64,000 nucleotides of DNA from Vibrio penaeicida (GTDB taxonomy: Bacteria > Pseudomonadota > Gammaproteobacteria > Enterobacterales > Vibrionaceae). The stretch's first letter is position 1. Each line of letters opens with the position of its first letter. Below are positions 8,693 through 17,217 of the stretch, in pieces. Under the pieces are notes generated by a model. It saw only the letters and a program-made list of their open reading frames with translations, made no database searches and had not been told where the DNA came from. The translations under genes were made by a program, and so were the position numbers. The stretch lies in NCBI RefSeq assembly GCF_019977755.1, contig NZ_AP025144.1:3410001-3474000 (forward strand). The letters are read 5' to 3'.

Positions 8693-11152
8693 TTATACTC
8701 CTAATTTCCAGCCTAACGTACGCATAACATCAGCAAATACACCTGCTGCCGTAACCTCTGTACCTGCACCATAACCACGAAGCACTAACGGAATCGGTTG
8801 ATAGTAGCGGCTGTAGAATGCCAAGGCATTTTCACCGTCTTTAATCTTGAACATCGGATCGTTTTCATCCACAGCAGCAATGCTCACTTTACAGTTTCCA
8901 TCCAAAATTTCGCCGACATAACGAAGCACTTTGCCTTCTTCTGCAGCATTCTTAGAAAGTTCACTGAAGTGTGCATCAGCTTCTGGCAGCCTTTCCATAA
9001 ACTCTTCCACGCTGCCGCTATCATCGAAACCTGGAGGTAATGCCGCTTCAACTACAACATCATCCAACTCCAGTTCAAAACCCGCTTCACGTGCCAATAT
9101 AAGAAGTTTTCGAGCCACATCCATACCAGACAAATCATCGCGCGGATCCGGTTCGGTGAATCCATTATCTTTTGCAATGTTAGTCGCTTGGCTCAGCGTC
9201 ATGCCTTCATCCAACTTGCCAAAGATATAAGACAAAGAACCGGAAAGGATGCCGTTAAATTTCTCTAATTCATCGCCAGCTGAAATCAAGTTTTGTAAGT
9301 TTTCAATAACCGGAAGCCCAGCCCCTACCGTTGTTTCGTACATAAGCTTACGGCGAGAAGAGCGAGCAACATCGCGTAATTGATGGTAGTAAGCCATGCT
9401 TGCTGTGTTCGCTTTTTTGTTTGGTGTTACCACGTGGAATCCAGCGGCAAGAAAATCCGCGTATTGATTCGCAATATCTTCACTCGATGTGCAGTCAACC
9501 AGCACAGGGTTGATGATGTGGTTACGCTGAACTAATGCAATTAGGCGAGCAAGGCTCAATTCTTCTGTCGCGTGTGTCATGCGATCACGCCAGTGCTCCA
9601 AAGGTAAACCTTTACTGTCTAGAAGTAAGCCCTTGCTGTTTGCTAATCCGCAAACTCGAATAACGATGCCTTTGTCTGCCAGTTTGGCTTGTTGACGCTC
9701 TATCTGATCGACCAGCTCACCACCTACACCGCCGACACCAACCACAAATACATCAAGGAAGTGTTTCGAATTGAACAGGTTTTCATGACACGCTTTGATA
9801 GCTTCAGATACTTTGTCTTCAGGAATCACAGCGGAAATCGCGCGTTCAGAAGACCCCTGAGCAATCGCAACAACGTTTACATTTACTTCCGTCAGAGACG
9901 CAAAGAAACGAGATGCAACACCACGAGATGTACGCATGCCATCACCCACAAGCGTTACGATGGCGACATCATTGATGAACTCAACAGGCTCTAACAAGCC
10001 ATCTTTTAGTTCAAGTTCGAATGCGTCACTCAGTACTTGCTCTGCGTTGGCTTTATCGGCTTGTTCAATACAGAAACTGATGCTGTATTCAGATGAAGAC
10101 TGCGTAATCAAAACAATGGAAATACCGGCTGATGACATCGCTCCGAACACTCGGCTTGCCATACCAACCATGCCCTTCATACCAGGGCCAGATACGTTCA
10201 CCATAGTCAGTTTACTAAGGGTCGTGATACCTTTGATTGCAAGGTTGTCTTCACCTGTGTCTTGCCCTATGAGCGTACCCGCGCCTTGCGGGTTAAAGCT
10301 GTTTTTGATCAGACAAGGAATGTGGAATTGAGCGATTGGCGCAATAGTCTTTGGATGCAGAACGGAAGCACCAAAGTATGAAAGCTCCATCGCTTCTTGA
10401 TAACTAAGAGATTTAAGTAAACGAGCATCATCAACCAAGCGAGGGTCGCAGTTGTATACCCCATCAACATCAGTCCAAATTTCGCAACACTCAGCACGCA
10501 AGCAAGCAGCTAACACAGCAGCGGAATAATCGGAGCCGTTACGCCCAAGCGTCACTAACTCACCTTTATCATTACCAGCAGTAAAACCAGGCATGATGTA
10601 GACATGATCTTTTGGAAGAGGATTGTTTCGGAAATTTTGTGTAGACGCTTCCACATCGACCATCGCTTCTAGATGGTCACCCTTAGCGACGAGGTATTCG
10701 ACAGGATCGATGAGAAAAGATGGGTGCCCTTTGGCTTCCAATACCGCTTTCATTAGCTGAATTGAAATTCGTTCACCTTTACTGATGATACGAGCATTCA
10801 CGTTGTTCGGACACATGCCCAAAAGGTTGATTCCGTGAACAAACTGCTTCAACTGACTTAAAGAGGTTTTTAATTGGTTAGAAAAACCTGCGCTGGCGAG
10901 ATCGGGCACGTGTTTTTTAACGTCATCGAACAAAGCTTGCAGAGATGACTCCAGCTCTGCGATTTGCAAATCTGCCTCACCGTTGCGCAATGCCCCTTCA
11001 ATAACAGACACCAATTTGTTGGTTGTCTTCCCTGGCGCTGAAAGTACTACAGCGACTTGCTCTTGCTTTGCGTTGTTTGCAATGATGTCCGCCGCTCTTA
11101 AAAAGCGATCTGCGTCTGCTAGCGACGATCCACCAAATTTTAAAACTCGCAT
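8693..11152 (-). CDS. thrA: Bifunctional aspartokinase I / homoserine dehydrogenase I
   Basis: This 819-residue fusion enzyme catalyses the first and third steps from aspartate to threonine. The N-terminal aspartokinase opens with [12 protein letters not shown] and holds the [13 protein letters not shown] catalytic segment. Two ACT regions for threonine feedback follow at about 310-460. The homoserine dehydrogenase part starts near 465 with the NADP fold [14 protein letters not shown], and [13 protein letters not shown] and [15 protein letters not shown] complete the catalytic domain. Length equals E. coli ThrA (820). GGAGGAAGGG lies before the start. The gene follows the thrL leader and attenuator. 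Confidence 0.98.
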   Translation of the reverse strand: MRVLKFGGSSLADADRFLRAADIIANNAKQEQVAVVLSAPGKTTNKLVSVIEGALRNGEADLQIAELESSLQALFDDVKKHVPDLASAGFSNQLKTSLSQLKQFVHGINLLGMCPNNVNARIISKGERISIQLMKAVLEAKGHPSFLIDPVEYLVAKGDHLEAMVDVEASTQNFRNNPLPKDHVYIMPGFTAGNDKGELVTLGRNGSDYSAAVLAACLRAECCEIWTDVDGVYNCDPRLVDDARLLKSLSYQEAMELSYFGASVLHPKTIAPIAQFHIPCLIKNSFNPQGAGTLIGQDTGEDNLAIKGITTLSKLTMVNVSGPGMKGMVGMASRVFGAMSSAGISIVLITQSSSEYSISFCIEQADKANAEQVLSDAFELELKDGLLEPVEFINDVAIVTLVGDGMRTSRGVASRFFASLTEVNVNVVAIAQGSSERAISAVIPEDKVSEAIKACHENLFNSKHFLDVFVVGVGGVGGELVDQIERQQAKLADKGIVIRVCGLANSKGLLLDSKGLPLEHWRDRMTHATEELSLARLIALVQRNHIINPVLVDCTSSEDIANQYADFLAAGFHVVTPNKKANTASMAYYHQLRDVARSSRRKLMYETTVGAGLPVIENLQNLISAGDELEKFNGILSGSLSYIFGKLDEGMTLSQATNIAKDNGFTEPDPRDDLSGMDVARKLLILAREAGFELELDDVVVEAALPPGFDDSGSVEEFMERLPEADAHFSELSKNAAEEGKVLRYVGEILDGNCKVSIAAVDENDPMFKIKDGENALAFYSRYYQPIPLVLRGYGAGTEVTAAGVFADVMRTLGWKLGV

Positions 11153-11182
11153 CCCTTCCTCCGGTATATTTTAAACCTGCAT

Positions 11183-11222
11183 AAAAAAAGGCCTGTATCT
11201 CGTGGGATACAGGCCTTTTTTT
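11183..11222 (-). terminator. Attenuator terminator of the thr operon
   Basis: The long stem formed by AAAAAAAGGCCTGTATC and its complement, with a loop of a few bases, is followed by a T-run on the reverse strand. It lies between the thrL stop and thrA, where a threonine/isoleucine-sensitive attenuator belongs. Confidence 0.92.
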
Positions 11223-11236
11223 GAAATTTCTTTCGC

Positions 11237-11311
11237 TTACCAGCCCGCCCCAACAATTCGAATGTCGGTAATAATAATGGTGGTAGTCACTATTGAGCGG
11301 TGATTAAGCAT
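11237..11311 (-). CDS. thrL: thr operon leader peptide
   Basis: A 24-residue ORF on the reverse strand (ATG 11311 to TAA 11237) reads MLNHRSIVTTTIIITDIRIV and then GAGW. Ten of its 24 codons are Thr or Ile, concentrated in the middle. It is followed at once by the attenuator hairpin and thrA. As in E. coli, ribosome stalling on uncharged tRNA-Thr or tRNA-Ile would prevent the terminator from forming. The RBS is weak. Rank as a leader peptide is secured by position and composition. Confidence 0.92.
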   Translation of the reverse strand: MLNHRSIVTTTIIITDIRIVGAGW

Positions 11312-11669
11312 GAATATATTTTATCTTATTGTGTACGTGTGTTTGCTTACATTTACGTTTACCGATTTTCTGTATCAGAGTCAATGAAAAGATTATTTTT
11401 TTTGCTTTTTACTCGACTCAGTGAAAGATGAGACTTAGAACATTGCGCGACAAAGATATTAATAATCAACTTATTATTTGAGCCAACCCTGAATCCTCGC
11501 TCAGTTATAATAAAAATTGTGCATATATAAGCGAATCATCATTCTTTGACAAAATACTGTGTATAGGTGAGTATGATCCCAGAGTATGATCAATCCCGAA
11601 AAAAAGATCGTTGTAGCTTTACAGATACGCTATATTCACTAAGTAGATTATTCAGCAAGGAGGCAAAAT
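11312..11669. other. Divergent thrL / outer-membrane-protein intergenic region
   Basis: These 358 AT-rich bases hold both promoters. Near the right gene there is a direct repeat of GAGTATGATC at 11569-11578 and 11582-11591, just downstream of TTGACA at 11546-11551. No further gene was seen. Confidence 0.5.
11356..11384 (-). promoter_or_regulatory. Likely thr operon promoter
   Basis: On the reverse strand TTGACT (11384-11379) is followed after 17 bases by TAAACG (11361-11356). This gives a start point about 40 bases before thrL. The -10 box is a moderate match. Confidence 0.5.
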
Positions 11670-12143
11670 ATGAAGAAACTATTTCTCGTTATGAGCCTGC
11701 TCGCTATTCCTGCAACTTCTTTTGCTGAAAGCCTACCGCTATTAAACCCAGATAAGCCATCTTCACACAGCTGGTTTATATCGAGTCAATCCCAACCAAA
11801 CACCCAGTTTGATAGTTGGCAAATAGACAGTGGCTATTCCTACAATCTATTTGATTCTGTTGACTTGTATGTTGGTGCAAGTATCACGAATTCAGAATCA
11901 CCTCGTTATAACGGTTTCTTAAGTGGAGTGAACTACACGTTTAATGAATCTTTTTCAGTAAACAGTAGCCTCAGAGCTTCAAAATCCTACGAAGACAACA
12001 GCAGCAACCCACAAGAAAAGCTGATTTCGGCTGAACTGTCTAGTCGATTAAAATTATCTGAAAATTTAGATATCCACGCGACCTTAGATTATGAAGAGCT
12101 TCAAAAAGGTGGTGTTGAAGTTGGCTTAGGCTTCCGCTTCTAA
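11670..12143 (+). CDS. Predicted small outer-membrane beta-barrel protein
   Basis: This 157-residue exported protein has a clear signal peptide, MKKLFLVMSLLAIPATSFA, likely cleaved before ESLPLL. The mature part alternates polar and hydrophobic residues (for example DSVDLYVGASI, YNGFLSGVNYTF, LDIHATLDYEEL) and ends in VGLGFRF. A terminal Phe with aromatic or hydrophobic residues at alternate positions is the signal recognised by the BAM complex, so an outer-membrane barrel of about eight short strands is likely. No specific family was recognised. GGAGG precedes the start. A direct repeat at 11569-11591 overlaps the promoter region. Confidence 0.72.
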   Translation: MKKLFLVMSLLAIPATSFAESLPLLNPDKPSSHSWFISSQSQPNTQFDSWQIDSGYSYNLFDSVDLYVGASITNSESPRYNGFLSGVNYTFNESFSVNSSLRASKSYEDNSSNPQEKLISAELSSRLKLSENLDIHATLDYEELQKGGVEVGLGFRF

Positions 12144-12169
12144 ATCCAACTCCAACCGTTCTGAGCCTG

Positions 12170-12655
12170 TTAGCTCACTTTCAACTCTTCTTTAGAAATG
12201 ACGATCCCGTTCCAATCGGAATACAGGTAATCCCCAGGTTGAATCATTTGTCCTTGAATCGTTAGACCTACTTGAGTTTCACCTATGTCTCTTTTCTCTG
12301 TTTTGAAAGGGCAGGAAGTTAACGCTTTCACGCCTAAGTCTATTTCGGATAACGCTCCAACATCTCGAACCGCCCCCCAAATCACGACTCCCTCCCACTG
12401 ATTGTTTAGAGCGGTTAATGCAACCTGGTCACCCATTAAAGCTCGCTCACTTGAACCATTGCCATCGACAACCAATACTTTTCCTTTTCCATTCTCTTTT
12501 AGCATTTCTTTCACTTTGGAATTATCGTGAAAGCAACGCACAGTGACTATCTCCCCCCAAAACGCAGCTCTTTGCCCAAAGTTTTGTAAAGGTAAGTCGA
12601 GTAAGGTTAATTGGTCTTCATACTGATCACATAGATCAGGCAGTAAGTCTTTCAT
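12170..12655 (-). CDS. RraA-like protein / HMG-aldolase family
   Basis: The 161-residue protein belongs to the family that includes the RNase E inhibitor RraA and class II 4-hydroxy-4-methyl-2-oxoglutarate/oxaloacetate aldolases. It shares the RraA-style N-terminus ([25 protein letters not shown]) and the core [20 protein letters not shown]. The motif [10 protein letters not shown] near residue 116 keeps the Arg-Asp pair used by the aldolases for substrate and metal binding, whereas E. coli RraA has Arg-Gln there. Aldolase or decarboxylase activity is therefore possible, and RNase E control is not proven. The gene is convergent with the preceding outer-membrane gene. Confidence 0.82.
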   Translation of the reverse strand: MKDLLPDLCDQYEDQLTLLDLPLQNFGQRAAFWGEIVTVRCFHDNSKVKEMLKENGKGKVLVVDGNGSSERALMGDQVALTALNNQWEGVVIWGAVRDVGALSEIDLGVKALTSCPFKTEKRDIGETQVGLTIQGQMIQPGDYLYSDWNGIVISKEELKVS

Positions 12656-12789
12656 GAATCCTCCTTGAAATATTCCTGCTTATTTAACTATAAACTGTGG
12701 TTCCCCTTATGCCACCTGAAGCATTAAAATCCATAGGTAGATAAAGTTCGCCACAAGCTACTTATCCATTTCCCTAAGGTATACAACCG

Positions 12790-13182
12790 CTAAAGCATCG
12801 GTTTTACCTTGCTTTCAAATTTACCTATCTTTTCTATCTCTCCGGTAACAAATGCTAAATACAGCTCACCGGATTCCACGTAATAGATGGCATTTTGGTC
12901 AAACGCTTTTGCTAAATCCAAGCCATTTTGTAGTGATATTTCTACAGCATAGCTGGCTTCGCTCCACTCCAAATTGATGTCGCCAGCCAACAAACGTAAC
13001 GTTTTATTGAGTTGTAACAGCGACTCTAACTGTGAATTTCTTCGCAGATTTTCCTCATCACTCAGTATTATACTTCTTGGATTACAAGCAGTTATTACGC
13101 AAAAACTGGAAAAACCGATTGTTTGGTCTATGTAAAAGAATGTTTCTACATAGGCTTGTTTGAGAGTGCTATCAATCTGCAT
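12790..13182 (-). CDS. DUF3293 domain-containing protein
   Basis: The 130-residue protein carries the DUF3293 pattern: an early YVETFFYI segment, CVITACNPRS near residues 27-36 and LDLAKAFDQNAIYYVESG in the second half. It has no signal peptide or membrane segment. The function of the family is unknown; it occurs in many vibrios next to arcA or elsewhere. It is divergent from arcA, and the FNR box at 13238-13251 lies only 56 bases from its start, so it could share oxygen control. Confidence 0.75.
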   Translation of the reverse strand: MQIDSTLKQAYVETFFYIDQTIGFSSFCVITACNPRSIILSDEENLRRNSQLESLLQLNKTLRLLAGDINLEWSEASYAVEISLQNGLDLAKAFDQNAIYYVESGELYLAFVTGEIEKIGKFESKVKPML

Positions 13183-13509
13183 AAAAATTTCAACTTTTTA
13201 TATACATTTACTATCTATTCTTGTTAGTTTTCTTCTATTGATATAAATCAACAAAGTGAATGGAATTGGAATTTGGGCGTTGTTAGCAAGCTGTTAACAA
13301 TATAAAATCCAGTTCAGCAAATGGCAGAAAGCAAGCATGACATAGGATTTAGTCTTACAAAATCAGACTTCCAAGGACGGCGTACCGTGTGAAGGTGGTG
13401 TTTTTTTGCGTAGTATCGTTTATTATCAAGAACACTTTACCTGTATGTTATTTTTCTGCCTAGAATTTATTCTATTAGCACAGTTTTAGTTACAATTTAG
13501 GTACCGCCA
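13183..13509. other. Intergenic region upstream of arcA
   Basis: These 327 bases form the long arcA upstream region, which also contains the start of the divergent DUF3293 gene. Visible are a perfect FNR box (13238-13251) and a TATAAA-type -10 at 13301-13306. E. coli arcA likewise has a long leader with several promoters. No ORF was supported. Confidence 0.5.
13238..13251. promoter_or_regulatory. FNR box between the DUF3293 gene and arcA
   Basis: TTGATATAAATCAA is a perfect match to TTGAT-N4-ATCAA. It lies about 68 bases before the start point expected from TATAAA at 13301-13306, an upstream activator position for arcA, which FNR activates in E. coli. It could instead act on the divergent gene. 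Confidence 0.68.
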
Positions 13510-14226
13510 ATGCAAACCCCGCAGATTCTCATCGTTGAAGATGAGCAAGTAACCCGCAATACGCTGAAAAGCATTTTCGAAGCAGAGGGATATGCTGTCT
13601 ACGAAGCAAGTGATGGTGAAGAAATGCATCGTGTACTTGCTGATAACCAAGTTAACTTGGTTATCATGGATATCAACCTACCAGGTAAAAATGGTCTGTT
13701 GCTGGCGCGCGAACTCCGCGAGCAAGCAAATGTAGCACTCATGTTCCTGACTGGTCGTGATAACGAAGTAGACAAAATCCTAGGTCTAGAAATTGGTGCG
13801 GATGACTACATCACCAAGCCGTTCAACCCTCGTGAATTAACTATTCGTGCTCGTAATCTTCTTAATCGTTCTATGACGAATGGCGTTGTTCAAGAAGAAA
13901 AACGCAGCGTTGAAAAGTATGAATTTAATGGTTGGGAATTGGACATCAACAGCCGCTCTCTTGTTAGCCCTTCTGGTGACAGCTATAAGCTTCCTCGTTC
14001 TGAATTCCGAGCATTGCTTCACTTCTGTGAAAACCCAGGCAAGATTCAAACACGTGCCGACCTTCTGAAGAAGATGACTGGACGCGAACTTAAGCCACAC
14101 GATCGTACAGTGGATGTCACCATTCGCCGTATTCGTAAGCATTTTGAATCGGTTGCAGACACACCGGAAATCATCGCCACCATCCACGGTGAAGGTTACC
14201 GCTTTTGTGGTGATTTAGACGAGTAA
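13510..14226 (+). CDS. arcA: Aerobic respiration control response regulator ArcA
   Basis: The 238-residue OmpR-family regulator represses respiratory and TCA-cycle genes when ArcB phosphorylates it under low oxygen. The receiver domain (1-120) shows acidic residues in IVEDEQ, the phospho-acceptor Asp in [13 protein letters not shown] (near 54) and the Lys in [10 protein letters not shown] (near 103). A winged-helix DNA-binding domain follows (about 134-234), with the recognition region [19 protein letters not shown]. Length equals E. coli ArcA (238). Unlike in E. coli, where they are far apart, the partner kinase arcB lies only about 500 bases downstream, on the other strand. Confidence 0.98.
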   Translation: MQTPQILIVEDEQVTRNTLKSIFEAEGYAVYEASDGEEMHRVLADNQVNLVIMDINLPGKNGLLLARELREQANVALMFLTGRDNEVDKILGLEIGADDYITKPFNPRELTIRARNLLNRSMTNGVVQEEKRSVEKYEFNGWELDINSRSLVSPSGDSYKLPRSEFRALLHFCENPGKIQTRADLLKKMTGRELKPHDRTVDVTIRRIRKHFESVADTPEIIATIHGEGYRFCGDLDE

Positions 14227-14243
14227 GCCAACGTGCTCATAGT

Positions 14244-14273
14244 AAAAAGCCGATGAATCCATCGGCTTTTTTT
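14244..14273. terminator. Terminator between arcA and the convergent lipoprotein gene
   Basis: AAAAAGCCGATG/CATCGGCTTTTTTT with a four-base loop sits 18 bases past the arcA stop and can act in both directions. Confidence 0.93.
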
Positions 14274-14291
14274 GTATGCACGTTCTATCTT

Positions 14292-14750
14292 TTAGTAAAC
14301 GCTGTCCACTTTCACTTTTTCTTGCGTCAACCAGTAAGTGTTTTCTACATCAACCAGCTGCAATCCAACATCCACATCCTCAATTTCACTCAATGGCATA
14401 TCCGTGCTAAATGCGACTTCCCAACGGTTGCCACTATGGTTGCGTACGTCAATGCTCTCCAACGCGACCCATTGCACTAAATCGCCCTGCTTTATGATCA
14501 GAGCACTCGCATCCAAATCTGCAGGTAAATCTTCACGCCCTTCTAGATAAAGAGATCCGTGAAGCAATAAACCTTGTTCACCATCAATACCCGGCATTTT
14601 GTTTAACCATAGATTCACCGTCATTCGCACGGTTGCGCCAGCAATGGTCTCTTGCGCAGTACTTTTTTCCCAAGGCACTTGATTAGCATCTCTATCTTGT
14701 TGTGCACACCCAGCCACAGCCAATACTGCCATTAAGGCAAGCTTTTTCAT
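14292..14750 (-). CDS. Predicted lipoprotein, unknown function
   Basis: This 152-residue protein has a lipoprotein signal, MKKLALMAVLAVAGC, with a good lipobox and Cys at residue 15; Gln follows the Cys, so outer-membrane sorting is likely. The rest resembles a small beta-rich domain (TVRMTVNLWLNKM, GLLLHGSLYLEG, WVALESIDVRN) of a kind found in Vibrio lipoproteins of unknown role. It starts two bases after the arcB stop, so the two are co-transcribed. A role in Arc signalling is possible from position only. Confidence 0.8.
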   Translation of the reverse strand: MKKLALMAVLAVAGCAQQDRDANQVPWEKSTAQETIAGATVRMTVNLWLNKMPGIDGEQGLLLHGSLYLEGREDLPADLDASALIIKQGDLVQWVALESIDVRNHSGNRWEVAFSTDMPLSEIEDVDVGLQLVDVENTYWLTQEKVKVDSVY

Positions 14751-14751
14751 T

Positions 14752-17109
14752 TTATTTTCCTTTTTCGTTTTCTAACCACGCTTTAAGAATATCGATATCG
14801 GGTTGATAACCATTGCGAATCTCTTCGACCCAATCGTGTATATTTTCCCACCATGCTGCCAGCTCTGGTGATTGCGCTTTTTGTGCCACACTTTGAATGT
14901 GTTTTAAGCCAATGGAGCCCGCTGCTCCTTTGATTTTATGTGCTTCAGATACAATGCCAGCCTGATCCTTCGCCGTCATATTGGAATCCAATACATCCAT
15001 GTAGCTCGGCATCATATCTTCAAACAATTTAATGCTGTCAAATACTGGACCTGTCCCCACTATTCCAACGTAGGATTCTAGCATTTCCAGATCTAAGATT
15101 TGATTCGTTATCTGTGTTTCAGCAGGGGTACTAACTTCTTGTTCTTCTTTACATTCATTTTCAACATTACTGGAAGAAAAATCAGAAAGTGATAGCGCTT
15201 TTTTGATACCTTTCACTGATAACGGCTTGCTGATCACTTCATCCATTCCGTTCTGGAAGTACTCATCTTTATCCTTCAACACGTTGGCAGTAAGAGCAAC
15301 GAGTGGAGGAAGGTGTTCATAGTGATCTCTGAAGTATGCAGCTACATCAAACCCAGTCATGTCCGGTAATTGAATATCCAACAAAACCAAATCAAAGTCG
15401 CTGGGCTTAAATAAGGCGATCGCTTCTTCACCCGTCATTGCGACTTCTACGCTGTGCCCAAGGCTTTCAAGTAATGAACGTGCAACGGTAACATTCAGCT
15501 CGATATCTTCGACCATGAAGATTCGTAAATGGCGATCGGAACTTGGTGCAACAACTGACTCTTGAGGGTCTATCTCGACTAGCGGTGCTTTTAACGTAAC
15601 GGTAAAGGTGCTTCCAAACCCTTCTTCACTTGATGCAACAATATCGCCTCCCATCATGTTAATTAGTTGATGAGAAACCGCTAAACCAATGCCTGTTCCA
15701 ACGGCGTGTAAGTTGTCTTTGCCCGATTTCACTTGATAATACATCGCAAAGATTTTCTCTAGTTCCGCTTCAGGAATACCTATGCCGGTATCTTCGATTT
15801 CGATAACAATCTCAGCCTGATCGGTGAATATTTCTGCACTCACACTCATCACCACGCCGCCTTCTTTCGTGAATTTCATGGCGTTGCTGATTAAGTTCCA
15901 CAGTACTTGGCGAAGGCGAGTGGCATCCACATCGATGCCCGACGGTAAATCCGTTAGCCTTTCTAAATCGAAACGGAGCCCTTTCTGTTCTGCCATCAAG
16001 CTCGACAGGCTTTCAATTTCTAAAACGAACTCGGTAAAGTCCAAAGGTTTGGGGAACAGCTCCAATTTGCGGCGATCAAACTTATCCATATCAATGATGT
16101 CATTGAATATGTTGCCCAAGCTGACCGCAGACACGTTGATGGTTTGCATGTATTGGCGCTGCTCTTGAGATAGCTTGGTATCCAGTAACATTCGACTTAA
16201 ACCAACAATACCGTTCAACGGGGTACGCAGTTCATGGCTTATTGTCGAAATAAACGTGGTTTTGTCCTGACTCGCTTTTTCTAACGCATCTTGGTATTTT
16301 TTCCGCTCAGTGATATCACGACCAAACCCAACCAAACCGAGGTGCTTGCCCTCTTTGCTGTAAAACGGCACCTTTCGCAATTCAAAATACGCTTTTTTGC
16401 CATCGGGGTATTCCAACCACTGCTCGTAAGTGAGTGAGTTGTTGTGCGAAAAAACTTGCTCGTCAGTTTCCACAACTTGCTGCGCGACTTCCTTGCTGTA
16501 TACGTCCCATGGCGTCAAGCCCACCAGATCGTGTTCGCGCTTGCCTGTTAAGTCTTCCATTGCGCGGTTACAGCCAGAGAACTCCCCTTTGGCGTTGCGG
16601 TAATAAATCAAGTCGGGAGACGCATCAATAAAGGAACGAAGTAACGCCGTTCTTTCCGCCAATTCCACTTGCGCTTTTTCCCTTTGGAATACTTCGTTTT
16701 CCATATCAGTGAGCAATTGCTCACGCGCGACTTCGACTTTTTGTCTTTCTTCTATTTCTAGGTTGAGTTGCAATATGTTTTCTTGCAGCTGTTGATTCAG
16801 TTCCTGATCGCGCGATCGCATATCTTTCAGTTTGGATACCAACTTGGAAAGGCGCTGACGTGACTCTTCCAGTTGATCCACAACCACAGAAAGGAAGTAG
16901 ACCGCCCATGGTGTAATCACCAAGCCAAAGAAAACCGAGCGAACAATATCGATATTGTCGACAGTACCTTGCAAGGCAAGCGTAATTCCTACCTGAACAA
17001 ATACTGCGAGAGCAACTAAGGCTAATGCCAAAAGAATGGAGAAACGCACAATCCCTAATTTGACCAACAAGTCGACATAGTATTGCGCCAAGTTTTTCAT
17101 CGGCTTCAT
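14752..17109 (-). CDS. arcB: Aerobic respiration sensor hybrid histidine kinase ArcB
   Basis: This 785-residue kinase senses the redox state of the quinone pool and feeds ArcA. In order it has two membrane helices (about 21-45 and 57-77), a coiled coil (80-150), a PAS domain (150-270), a dimerisation domain with His292 in ISHELRTPLNG, an ATPase domain (GTGIGLAVS), a receiver domain with DLVLLDIQLPDM, and a C-terminal HPt domain with AHKIKGAAGSIG. Numbering matches E. coli up to His292. Cys180 is conserved (FSGC), but residue 241 is Tyr (GKKAYF), where E. coli ArcB has the second redox cysteine. GGAG lies five bases before ATG 17109. It forms a unit with the downstream lipoprotein gene. Confidence 0.97.
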   Translation of the reverse strand: MKPMKNLAQYYVDLLVKLGIVRFSILLALALVALAVFVQVGITLALQGTVDNIDIVRSVFFGLVITPWAVYFLSVVVDQLEESRQRLSKLVSKLKDMRSRDQELNQQLQENILQLNLEIEERQKVEVAREQLLTDMENEVFQREKAQVELAERTALLRSFIDASPDLIYYRNAKGEFSGCNRAMEDLTGKREHDLVGLTPWDVYSKEVAQQVVETDEQVFSHNNSLTYEQWLEYPDGKKAYFELRKVPFYSKEGKHLGLVGFGRDITERKKYQDALEKASQDKTTFISTISHELRTPLNGIVGLSRMLLDTKLSQEQRQYMQTINVSAVSLGNIFNDIIDMDKFDRRKLELFPKPLDFTEFVLEIESLSSLMAEQKGLRFDLERLTDLPSGIDVDATRLRQVLWNLISNAMKFTKEGGVVMSVSAEIFTDQAEIVIEIEDTGIGIPEAELEKIFAMYYQVKSGKDNLHAVGTGIGLAVSHQLINMMGGDIVASSEEGFGSTFTVTLKAPLVEIDPQESVVAPSSDRHLRIFMVEDIELNVTVARSLLESLGHSVEVAMTGEEAIALFKPSDFDLVLLDIQLPDMTGFDVAAYFRDHYEHLPPLVALTANVLKDKDEYFQNGMDEVISKPLSVKGIKKALSLSDFSSSNVENECKEEQEVSTPAETQITNQILDLEMLESYVGIVGTGPVFDSIKLFEDMMPSYMDVLDSNMTAKDQAGIVSEAHKIKGAAGSIGLKHIQSVAQKAQSPELAAWWENIHDWVEEIRNGYQPDIDILKAWLENEKGK

Positions 17110-17217
17110 GAAAGCTCCGTATAAAATGAGAATGGCAGTGTGACGGAAGTCCGTATTGTAACGGTAGCCAAAAAAAGATTCTTATTGATGCTTCACATCC
17201 ACGTTAAAACAATGAAT

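Noticed and set aside
14253..14550. Plus-strand ORFs over the lipoprotein gene
   Set aside because: They are mirror frames of the 14292-14750 lipoprotein, which has a signal peptide and an operon position.
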